A DNA stretch of 64,000 nt, taken from the NCBI GenBank assembly GCA_016707005.1, contig JADJIQ010000005.1, forward strand, positions 682,001-746,000, written 5' to 3'. This DNA comes from Ignavibacteria bacterium (GTDB lineage: Bacteria; Bacteroidota; Ignavibacteria; Kapaibacteriales; Kapaibacteriaceae). The notes under the pieces are model-generated. The model made no database searches, was not told the DNA's origin, and saw only the letters and a list, made by a program, of their open reading frames with translations. Position numbers and translations under genes: made by a program. This document shows positions 8,848 through 16,142 of this stretch, in pieces (position 1 is the first letter of the stretch; every line of letters begins with the position of its first letter).

Positions 8848-10137
8848 CTAGAGGAGAATATTGGCTAAGGCAAGAGCAATAAGGGTTGTTGAGATCGTTG
8901 TGACAAGTCCGGGCAGCATGAAGCTGTGGTTGAGCAGATATATCCCGATCCTCGTACTGCCTGTCTGATCAAACGACACAGCCGCAAGGACAGTACCGTA
9001 GGTGGGAAGGAAGAAGGAACCGTTGGTAGCCGGATAGACGCCAATGAGAATGGCAAGGGGCATTCCTAACGCAACAGCCACAGGCATAAGAGTCACAACA
9101 GTTGCTGCCTGACTGATGAGAAGAATAGAGAGTACGAAGAGTCCGATCGCAAACGCCCAGGGCGCCTGTTCAACGATCCCTCCAATGCCCTGCACGATCT
9201 CTGTTCTGTTCCCTTCAAAGAACGAAGAACCCATCCACGATACGCCAAGAATGGAGATCACCGCAACGATCCCACCGCGCATGATGCTGTTCTTCACTGT
9301 CTCGTCGGCCTTGGCCTTGAAGATGAGCATGATCAGTGCAGAGGCAGCCAACATCACGATCATCACGGCTTGACCTGTCTCTACATCCACCATTCCGGGG
9401 AAGATCCCAAGGATCACCACACACAGAATAGCCAGCAGAAAGATCATCAAGGAGCCGCGAGCGTTTCGAAGCTTCTCTCCTGTTGGTACCTCGGTCGACA
9501 CGGAGAGGTTCACCTTTCCTGCTGCAACTCGCTCGAGAAACACCGGATCTTCGCTCAGCTTCTTTCCTCTCCATGCAACGGACAGTGTGCCGATCAACAC
9601 ACCAAGAAGAGTTGCCGGAATGATCACAGAGAGGATCTGTACAAGCGAAACGTTCCATGTAACAAGTGCACCGATCATGGCAACCATGGCAGCACTAACA
9701 GGTGATGCGATCACGCCCGCTTGCGATGCGATAACACTCATCGAAAGAGGTCGCTCCGGACGAATATCCGCCTTTGCCGAGACCTCTACGATCACCGGCA
9801 TCAAGGCATAGATCACGTGTTGTGTTCCGCTTGCAAACACGAGCAGGTAGGTAACGTATGGTGCTACAAAGGTGATGTACTCCGGCTTCTTCTTCATCAC
9901 CCGCGCGGCAAGCAACACGAGGTAGTCCAATCCACCCGCTGCCTGCATCGATGCCAAGGCGGTGATCACGGCGATGATCATTCCTAGTACAACTGTTGGC
10001 GGAGATCCCGGTGGCAGACCAAATGCGAACACAAGAATGGCAAGACCCATTCCGCCGGTAGCACCCAACCCAATGCCCCCTAATCGAGCACCGAGAACGA
10101 TGCACGCAAGAAGGATCAGCAGTTCGATCCACATCAT
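8848..10137 (-). CDS. Anaerobic C4-dicarboxylate transporter, DcuA/DcuB family
   Basis: The product is 429 residues and is almost wholly hydrophobic, with ten or more predicted membrane segments. It aligns by eye with DcuA/DcuB along its length: IVLGARLGGIGLGATGGMGL, ITALASMQAAGGLDYLV, ASGTQHVIYALMPVI, PERPLSMSVIASQAGVIASP and ATNGSFFLPTYGTVLAAV. These inner-membrane carriers exchange fumarate, malate, aspartate and succinate. Sitting between an AspT-like antiporter and a periplasmic aspartase, it would be well placed to import the fumarate formed outside the cytoplasm, or exchange it for succinate. DcuA and DcuB cannot be told apart from sequence here. A second ATG lies one codon downstream. 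Confidence 0.9.
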   Translation of the reverse strand: MMWIELLILLACIVLGARLGGIGLGATGGMGLAILVFAFGLPPGSPPTVVLGMIIAVITALASMQAAGGLDYLVLLAARVMKKKPEYITFVAPYVTYLLVFASGTQHVIYALMPVIVEVSAKADIRPERPLSMSVIASQAGVIASPVSAAMVAMIGALVTWNVSLVQILSVIIPATLLGVLIGTLSVAWRGKKLSEDPVFLERVAAGKVNLSVSTEVPTGEKLRNARGSLMIFLLAILCVVILGIFPGMVDVETGQAVMIVMLAASALIMLIFKAKADETVKNSIMRGGIVAVISILGVSWMGSSFFEGNRTEIVQGIGGIVEQAPWAFAIGLFVLSILLISQAATVVTLMPVAVALGMPLAILIGVYPATNGSFFLPTYGTVLAAVSFDQTGSTRIGIYLLNHSFMLPGLVTTISTTLIALALANILL

Positions 10138-10158
10138 AGTTGTACCTCAACGATTTTG

Positions 10159-11850
10159 TCAGGGGGCAAGCAGTGAAATGATGATCGAGCCACCAAGTGC
10201 GAGAAGGATGTTGCCAAGTGCATAGGTCACTCCATATCCGAGCGTGGGGATCTGACTCTGTGCAGCCTCTTGAACGGCAGCTAGGCCTGGAGCAGACGTT
10301 CCGGCGCCGGCACTGATACCGAGCAAGATGCCGGGGTGGACCTTAAAGACATATCGGCCAATGAGGATGGTGGCGAGGTGTGGAATGACCGTTACCGCTA
10401 CACTGCCGATCACGAGCGCTAGTCCTGAATCCTGGATCGACGTAACAAAGGCGTGACCGGCACATAGTGCGGTTACGGCCACAAATCCCGTGAGTCCCAC
10501 AGAATCAAAGAACCACAATACCGAATCAGGTATTCGCGGCTGACGCGGATGTGTTGAATACCACCACCCGAGTACAAGTCCGCCGATAAGGATACCCACG
10601 CTTACGCTGAGTCCAAGATCTATTCCTGCTACCCTCATGGCTGGGATACCGATGAGTCCGCCTAGGACGATCGTGAGACCAACAACTACCATATCCGTGG
10701 AAACGGATGTCTCCTTTACCTTCCCCAACAACCGCGCTACTCTCTCTACGGCGTTCGCTCGTCCGGAGATCGTGAGTACGTCTCCGGACTGCAACACGGT
10801 TGACATCGACGTTGGCAACACCTGTCCGGCGCGTTCGTGTTTGACGAGGAATACTCCGCGTGCCTGTGTCTCCTGGCCAAGCTGACTCATCTGCTTGCCA
10901 GTGAAGGTGTTTGACGTGACAACAACAGATACGTTCTGGGTTGGAACATTGAGAAGGATCTTGTCGCTGATCTCCTCGCTTCGCAACGGATTGGACGAAC
11001 TCACCAACACCTCATCCCGTCCGGAAAGTCCAACATGATCACCTTCATGCAGAACAAGATCTGGAGCCGAATCTCGCGATACACCGTCTACGACCACACG
11101 TTCAACAAAGACCCGTGCCTCATTGAACCGTGCTTCGAGATCGGCAACGGTGATCCCGGACATATCGGCAGGGATACGATACCCACGCATGACGATGGCG
11201 CGATAGGCAGACACTTGCTCCTCACCGATGGCCATCACACCCATTTCTGTCTCAAGGGATCTACAGTCCTCCACGATCTTAGAACGCATGATCACCGGAC
11301 CCATGCGCGAGAGAAACCATGTGGTGATGATCACGCCGATGAAGTAGCTCGCAGCAAAGGCGCTGGTCATGTTCGACATCAACAATTGTCTCTCGGCTTC
11401 GGTAAGGGGCATCTTGGACACGAGGTCTCCCGCAACACCAAGTGCTGCCGAGGCCGTGAGTGCACCTGCAAAGAGTCCAGCCCCTGTACCGGCATCAAAT
11501 CCGAACAGAACCGCGCAGAGATAGACCACGGCTAGAGCTACAACAAAGAAGACAACGGTAAGTCCGATCTGAACCGCACCGCTCGACCTCAATCCGTGTA
11601 CGAACTGGGGTCCACATTTGAAGCCGATGGCAAACAGGAAGAGGTAGAATAAGATCCACTTCACATCATCGGCAATAGCGATCCCGATCTGTCCAACAAT
11701 GAGGCCCACCACGAGCACTCCAAGAACAGCGCCGATCGGTTGTCCGCCGATCTTTATCCGACCAACGAGATATCCTCCGCCGAGCGCAAGAAAGAATGCA
11801 AGCTCTGTGTTCGTGCGGAGGATATCGAATAGCTGATCGAGGATGAACAT
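10159..11850 (-). CDS. Aspartate:alanine antiporter-like transporter (AspT family)
   Basis: The product is 563 residues, the standard length for the AspT/YidE/YbjL family. It has two membrane halves of about five helices (KIGGQPIGAVLGVLVVGLIV; later PAMRVAGIDLGLSVSVGILI and GISAGAGTSAPGLAAVQEAA) separated by a soluble region (about residues 200-370) with two TrkA_C/RCK-like domains, visible as YRIPADMSGITVADLEARF and VFLVKHERAGQVLPTSM. AspT exchanges aspartate for alanine in its best-known member; here the neighbouring asparaginase and aspartase support aspartate as substrate. It lies 12 bp after the asparaginase gene in the same operon. Confidence 0.85.
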   Translation of the reverse strand: MFILDQLFDILRTNTELAFFLALGGGYLVGRIKIGGQPIGAVLGVLVVGLIVGQIGIAIADDVKWILFYLFLFAIGFKCGPQFVHGLRSSGAVQIGLTVVFFVVALAVVYLCAVLFGFDAGTGAGLFAGALTASAALGVAGDLVSKMPLTEAERQLLMSNMTSAFAASYFIGVIITTWFLSRMGPVIMRSKIVEDCRSLETEMGVMAIGEEQVSAYRAIVMRGYRIPADMSGITVADLEARFNEARVFVERVVVDGVSRDSAPDLVLHEGDHVGLSGRDEVLVSSSNPLRSEEISDKILLNVPTQNVSVVVTSNTFTGKQMSQLGQETQARGVFLVKHERAGQVLPTSMSTVLQSGDVLTISGRANAVERVARLLGKVKETSVSTDMVVVGLTIVLGGLIGIPAMRVAGIDLGLSVSVGILIGGLVLGWWYSTHPRQPRIPDSVLWFFDSVGLTGFVAVTALCAGHAFVTSIQDSGLALVIGSVAVTVIPHLATILIGRYVFKVHPGILLGISAGAGTSAPGLAAVQEAAQSQIPTLGYGVTYALGNILLALGGSIIISLLAP

Positions 11851-11862
11851 GAGGAACCCGAC

Positions 11863-12927
11863 TCAGTAGGTGTCAAACATCTTCTGGATCGCAAGCGGCT
11901 CACTGGTCTTCAGAAGCGCAAGCATGAGGAGAACACGTGCCTTTGACGGAAGGAGTTCCCCTGCTGCTACAAAGCCATACTTGTCGTCATCAACTTCGGA
12001 GTTGCGCCACGTGTGGCCGGATGGAACACGTGATGAACGTACGATCACTACGCCGGACTTTGCAGCGCGTGCAAGAGCTTCGAGGGCGGGAGTGGTCATG
12101 TTCCCATCACCAACACCGGCAACGATAAGCCCCTTAGCACCGTTCTTCACAGCCGCATCGATAAGATCCGGAGACATGTTGGCATGTGCATAGATCACAT
12201 CGACGCGTGGGAAGGATGTTACTCCGTCAATCGTGAATTCTGATGTTGTGGTGTTCTTGCGGAAGGGATAGCGGAAGAAGCTTTGTTTGCCATAGAGTGT
12301 GGTGCCGATCAATCCGTATTGTGGCGACTCAAATGTCTGAACAGACGTTGTGTTTGTTTTTGTGATCTCACGTCCGCCATGGATGTTATCGTTCACTGCC
12401 ACAAGAACGCCACGTCCGCGAGAACCCGTATCTCCGGCAACTGCAACCGCATTGTAGATGTTGAGAGGTCCATCTGCGCTGAGTGCTGTTGACGGACGCA
12501 TCGAACCGGTTAGGACAACGGGTTTACGCCCCTTTACCACAAGTTGGAGGAAGTAGGCAGTTTCTTCCATGGTATCCGTGCCATGAGTGATAACGATACC
12601 ATCAACCGTATCTGCCTTGAGAATCTCGTTCACACGTTTTGCGAGTTTGAGCCACACCTCATTGTTCATGTCCTGACTACCGATGCTGGCAACCTGTTCA
12701 CCAGAGATGCGAGCGATCTTGGTGAGTCCGGGTACGGCCTTGATGAGCACATCAACCGTTACAGCGCCGGATGTGTAGCCAACAGATGTTTGACTCTCTG
12801 CTGAACCGGCGATGGTACCGCCTGTGGCAAGGATCATCACCTTTGGAAGGTTTGTTGTTTGTCCAAGCAGAGGTGTTGCATGTATGGACAGAACAAAGGC
12901 CAACGAAACGAATAGGGCATTCTTCAT
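11863..12927 (-). CDS. ansB: Periplasmic type II L-asparaginase
   Basis: The product is 354 residues with a signal peptide (MKNALFVSLAFVLSIHATPL, then LGQTT). It hydrolyses L-asparagine to L-aspartate and ammonia. Both active-site signatures are intact: ATGGTIAGS with the nucleophilic Thr (about residue 37) and ITHGTDTMEETAYFL with the Thr-Asp pair. TGSMRPSTALSADGPLN and a C-terminal SSRVPSGHTW segment fit the type II enzyme. It is the second gene of the five-gene operon, following the porin gene by 20 bp, and provides the aspartate used by its neighbours. Confidence 0.92.
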   Translation of the reverse strand: MKNALFVSLAFVLSIHATPLLGQTTNLPKVMILATGGTIAGSAESQTSVGYTSGAVTVDVLIKAVPGLTKIARISGEQVASIGSQDMNNEVWLKLAKRVNEILKADTVDGIVITHGTDTMEETAYFLQLVVKGRKPVVLTGSMRPSTALSADGPLNIYNAVAVAGDTGSRGRGVLVAVNDNIHGGREITKTNTTSVQTFESPQYGLIGTTLYGKQSFFRYPFRKNTTTSEFTIDGVTSFPRVDVIYAHANMSPDLIDAAVKNGAKGLIVAGVGDGNMTTPALEALARAAKSGVVIVRSSRVPSGHTWRNSEVDDDKYGFVAAGELLPSKARVLLMLALLKTSEPLAIQKMFDTY

Positions 12928-12947
12928 GGTCTGATATCCTTTGTTAG

Positions 12948-14252
12948 TTAGAAGTCGAAGAACATTCCAAAGCTGATCCGATGAGCCGGACGTGATTGGT
13001 CTATTGAACTAACCACGGCCGTTGGCGTTGTGATCGTTCCAGTGTGTGTTGATCTCTTGTACCCGTAGTTGTATTCTATTCCCAGGATGAGGTTGGGCAC
13101 AGGATCGAACATGAGATTCACCAGACCATAGAGCATATCGAGTGAGATCTTGCTATCAACTGCTGTATAGCCTGGACCCGGAATGCCGTACGCTGCTATC
13201 TCATGTGTTCTAAAGAGCGATAGACCACCGATGAGGTTGAAGTGCCATTTCTTGGAGAGGTAATGTTCATAGGCAGCCCAGCCGCCAACTGTTGGAACAG
13301 TTTCGATCTCTCCCTTTGCATTCGGAGCTGCATCGAAGTTGTATCCGCCGAATGAGGCGAGGTAGGTACCGATGCCGGCACCAGCAACAAATTGGAACTG
13401 CAAGGTATTCGGTAACACTGAGCTTGTCTTGATGAGTCCGGAGACAGTAGCCCCATATCCCGGAACAGATCTGATGTCCGTACCGCTTGTATAGGTAAGG
13501 TTCCGGAAGATAGCAGTGGCACGAATGTGACCGAACGACGTTGTCTGTTTCCATGCTGCGATCACATCGGGCATACGTTGTGATGCAGCGGAGACCGTTG
13601 AGTCGATGTCACTGCTATACATCACTTCTGCGCTTGGGGAACCCAGACCGATATCAAAGCGCGAATGTTCTGCAACATCAAAGTAGAACTTCAGTTCCGG
13701 TGCTCTGCGCCATACACCTTACGGGGGGCCGTCCCAATCCAGCACATTAGGCCAGATATCTTTATCGCCAAAGAAGCTCCAGTCTTGACCGAAGTGAATG
13801 AACTTGAAGTCCACCCATGCGTGGCGAAGTCGGAAATGTTTATTCCCGCCCCAGAAGTCGCCTTCCACGTATCCGATCAACGTTCCCGCTTCTGTCTCAC
13901 GTTGTCCGCGCAGTCGGATCTGCGTTTGATGCATATCCATCCAGAAGCGATTCTCATTGTTGGTGCCCCACACATCGATCTGTCCAACATTGAACGTTTC
14001 GTAGTTCTGGAGTCCACCACTGATGTCATAAATACCATTGAGTTTCGCCTTCACCAGCAAGAAGAAATCGAACGCCGGTTTCCCATTGATGGAATCATTC
14101 GATAACAATCTGAGGTTAGGGGGCGTAACGAACGAGACATCGTTCCCAAAGGTCTTGCCCGTTGTTTGGGCAGACAAGGAAGATCCGGCGACGGACATCA
14201 AGGCTCCGATGCTCATAGCCCACGAAAGGAGTCGTACCAGTGAAGTTCTCAT
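12948..14252 (-). pseudogene. Outer-membrane porin (DcaP-like) interrupted by an in-frame stop
   Basis: Two open segments, 14252-13719 and 13718-12948, are in the same reading frame and separated only by a TAA at 13721-13719. Read through, they give one barrel of about 434 residues with a signal peptide (MRTSLVRLLSWAMSIGALMS ... LSAQ) and a final Phe. The sequence before the stop, RLRHAWVDFKFIHFGQDWSF then NVLDWDGPP, is a typical DcaP-like porin constriction region, and the residues after it, GVWRRAPELKFYFD, continue the same conserved block without a gap. The gene heads the asparagine/aspartate operon and would supply solute entry. It may be a true nonsense mutation, a sequencing error, or a site of read-through. 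The start at 14252 is chosen for the signal peptide. Confidence 0.75.
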
Positions 14253-14407
14253 TCCAGCCTCACGTTTGGGTTTCAACCACTGCAACCTAGAGCCCCTTCC
14301 CCCGAGCATCAATGACAAACGTCATGATGTGGCGAAAGTACGACCGCAGATACTATCCAACGGCAACCCATTGGTAACTAACCACTTCCGCCTCTCCGAA
14401 CGCTTTT

Positions 14408-14451
14408 ACGCAGGATACTGCCCAAATTCACGCAGGATACTGCGCATATTC
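14408..14451. repeat. 22-bp tandem duplication upstream of tRNA-Phe
   Basis: Two adjacent 22-bp copies (14408-14429 and 14430-14451) share ACGCAGGATACTGC and then differ at two positions (CCAAATTC versus GCATATTC). They lie immediately upstream of the predicted tRNA promoter, in a stretch without a gene. Confidence 0.85.
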
Positions 14452-14468
14452 ATTGAGCACCTTTTTCG

Positions 14469-14476
14469 TATACTTG
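14469..14476 (+). promoter_or_regulatory. Probable -10 element of the tRNA-Phe gene
   Basis: TATACTTG matches TAnnTTTG at all but one position and ends 10 nt before the mature tRNA 5' end, a normal distance. No clear TTTG -33 box was found. Confidence 0.35.
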
Positions 14477-14486
14477 TAGCCCTTCT

Positions 14487-14559
14487 GGTCAGGTAGCTCA
14501 GTTGGTAGAGCAATGGACTGAAAATCCATGTGTCGGGGGTTCAACTCCCTCCCTGACCA
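14487..14559 (+). tRNA. tRNA-Phe (GAA)
   Basis: The sequence folds by eye into a 73-nt cloverleaf. The acceptor stem is GGTCAGG/CCTGACC with discriminator A; the D arm is GCTC-AGTTGGTA-GAGC; the anticodon arm is ATGGA-CTGAAAA-TCCAT with anticodon GAA; the T arm is GGGGG-TTCAACT-CCCTC with one G-U pair. The 3' CCA is not encoded. It is a single tRNA gene between the porin operon and the Xre gene. Confidence 0.97.
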
Positions 14560-14610
14560 CCCCGCGGTTTCTCACGGTTTCCCGTAATTCCGCTAAATAT
14601 CCTAAGATTC

Positions 14611-14646
14611 AGCCTCTTACAGCACTTTCAGCGTAAGGGGCTTTTT
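14611..14646 (+). terminator. Intrinsic terminator after tRNA-Phe
   Basis: AGCCTCTTAC (14611-14620) pairs with GTAAGGGGCT (14633-14642) over ten positions with one G-T pair, a 12-nt loop, and a run of five T overlapping the stem end. It lies about 50 nt after the tRNA and in front of the Xre promoter. Confidence 0.75.
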
Positions 14647-14695
14647 CGTTGTTTCTAGGTTGTTTTCCCTGTTTTCTGTAAAAATTGCCATCCCT

Positions 14696-14729
14696 TTTGC
14701 ATTCCAAAAAATGTCAACTATATTTGACA
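14696..14729 (+). promoter_or_regulatory. Promoter with overlapping operator of the xre gene
   Basis: TTTG (14696-14699), 19 nt, then TATATTTG (14719-14726) is an exact match to the Bacteroidota promoter pattern TTTG-N19-TAnnTTTG. A perfect inverted repeat, TGTCAA (14712-14717) and TTGACA (14724-14729), overlaps the -10 element and ends directly at the annotated ATG (14730). This is the expected geometry for autorepression by the Xre protein. Transcription would begin at or just after the ATG, so either the message is leaderless or a downstream TTG (codon 5) is the real start. Confidence 0.6.
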
Positions 14730-14945
14730 ATGGCATTCGAATTGATCTGTTCTGTGCGAGAGCACCGGAAGGAAAAGGGGTTGACTCAGGGTGAGCTTGC
14801 TCAGCGCATTGGCGTGAGTCGCCAGTCCATCAATTACATAGAGAACGGCTCGATCTCCCCTTCAATCAAACTTGCTCTGCTTATCGCGCTCGAGCTGGAT
14901 TGTTCAATAGAGTCGATCTTCATTCTGAGAGGAACCCATGACTAG
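14730..14945 (+). CDS. Xre-family helix-turn-helix regulator
   Basis: The product is 71 residues, almost only a DNA-binding domain: REHRKEKGLTQGELAQRIGV then SRQSINYIENGSISPSIKLA. This is the Cro/C1 fold with the recognition helix at SRQSINYIENG. A TTG at codon 5 would give the more usual eight-residue lead before the first helix. An upstream ATG at 14685 would place the operator inside the coding region and is rejected. The gene overlaps the following membrane-protein gene by 8 bp, so the two are co-translated. Such small Xre/membrane-protein pairs usually form a self-regulated module; what signal they sense is unknown. Confidence 0.85.
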   Translation: MAFELICSVREHRKEKGLTQGELAQRIGVSRQSINYIENGSISPSIKLALLIALELDCSIESIFILRGTHD

Positions 14946-15414
14946 CTGGCTATATGATGTCTTTGATGATCAGTTAGCGCGGACGGCAAAAGGTGACGAA
15001 GTGCTGCAGACGCTGCGTCACAGAGCAGCTTTTCGGACAATGTTGATAGTAGCAGTCTTAGCTCTCCTGATTGCTCTTTACGGCCGATACATTTCAGAAA
15101 GCGAAGCCTGGCATACAGTTACCTTAACGCTTGCCTTTGTATTGATAGCCATCTTCGTCACTTACGAGAGCATTCTCGCATATTATGGTGTGCTAACGGG
15201 AGAAGAAGAACTTCTTGAAGAACTTCGATTGCCAAGATCCGTCGTCATTGCTAAGTCTGTCACGGCAGGCATTAGCATGGGAGTGTATATCTCGATCCTA
15301 CAGTACTTGGCAATGGGAAGCGATGACCTCACAACCGGCCTTCCGGGACTGTTCATTGCCGCAGCATTTGGCGTGATACACTTCCGGAGATGGCGTAAGG
15401 CGATCGCTGGATGA
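14938..15414 (+). CDS. Membrane protein paired with the Xre regulator
   Basis: The product is 158 residues with four predicted membrane segments: FRTMLIVAVLALLIALYGRY, VTLTLAFVLIAIFVTYESIL, VTAGISMGVYISILQYLAMG and TTGLPGLFIAAAFGVIHF, preceded by a short cytoplasmic N-terminus. It overlaps the xre stop by 8 bp. I recognise no named family. The arrangement suggests that it controls, or is controlled by, the regulator in the same transcript (inference). Confidence 0.7.
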   Translation: MTSWLYDVFDDQLARTAKGDEVLQTLRHRAAFRTMLIVAVLALLIALYGRYISESEAWHTVTLTLAFVLIAIFVTYESILAYYGVLTGEEELLEELRLPRSVVIAKSVTAGISMGVYISILQYLAMGSDDLTTGLPGLFIAAAFGVIHFRRWRKAIAG

Positions 15415-15469
15415 GTAGAGGAATTAATAGATCACGTAACCAGCCCGTAGTCAATGCATTCACGAACTC

Positions 15470-16090
15470 TCAACTAAACGCTAGTCGTATTGACAATGCA
15501 ATGGCAAAACCAAGGATCACGATCCCAGAGATCCTGTTTACCCACACCAGGACATTGTGATTAACTCTGGTTCGTAGAAGGCCAACGCCGTTGCTTAGGA
15601 TAAGCCACCAAAAAGCAGATCCGATAAACACGCCGGCAACCAGCAGGACAGCGCCTATATATGATGTTGACGTTGTGATCCCGAAGCCCGCGAAGATGGC
15701 TGCAAATGAGACGATCGTTGCCGGGTTCGTCAGCGTGAGGAGAACGGTAGTAGCGTAAACAACGAGCAAACCCCTCCCACTAGCGTTACGTTGTTCTTCA
15801 AGCGACGGTGCTTCTGAGAAGGTCGTTACGCCCAAGTAGGTAAGGAAGAGAATACCAAGTACCTGTATCGCGGTTTGATGCCCGGTGATAAACTCTGAAA
15901 CAAAGGTCAAGCCAAATGCAGCGATCGCCCCATAACAGGCATCAGCTGTGGCAGCCCCTAACCCTGTAGCGAATCCCGCGATTGGTCCATTAGCAAGACT
16001 TCTCTTTATGCAAAGTACGCCGATCGACCCCACTGGGGCAGCGATCAGCAAACCAATGATAGCACCCTCTAGCAACATGCTTGTGTCCAT
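15470..16090 (-). CDS. LysE/RhtB-family amino-acid exporter
   Basis: The product is 206 residues with about six membrane helices. The N-terminal signature IGLLIAAPVGSIGVLCIKRS and the following GFATGLGAATADACYGAIAA are characteristic of LysE/RhtB translocators, which export lysine, threonine or homoserine using the proton gradient. NPATIVSFAAIFAGFG is the conserved mid-protein NP motif. Several in-frame starts exist (TTG 16129, ATG 16126, 16120 and 16090); the last is chosen because it gives the standard N-terminus, though no strong ribosome binding site is present at any of them. The exported substrate is unknown. Confidence 0.8.
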   Translation of the reverse strand: MDTSMLLEGAIIGLLIAAPVGSIGVLCIKRSLANGPIAGFATGLGAATADACYGAIAAFGLTFVSEFITGHQTAIQVLGILFLTYLGVTTFSEAPSLEEQRNASGRGLLVVYATTVLLTLTNPATIVSFAAIFAGFGITTSTSYIGAVLLVAGVFIGSAFWWLILSNGVGLLRTRVNHNVLVWVNRISGIVILGFAIALSIRLAFS

Positions 16091-16142
16091 GGCTTTAAGG
16101 TAGTACTTTTTCAAACACATGGACATCAACCATCACCATCCC

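Noticed and set aside
12948..14318. Two separate porin-like genes
   Set aside because: Both halves share one frame and join across a single TAA into one standard porin, so one interrupted gene is simpler.
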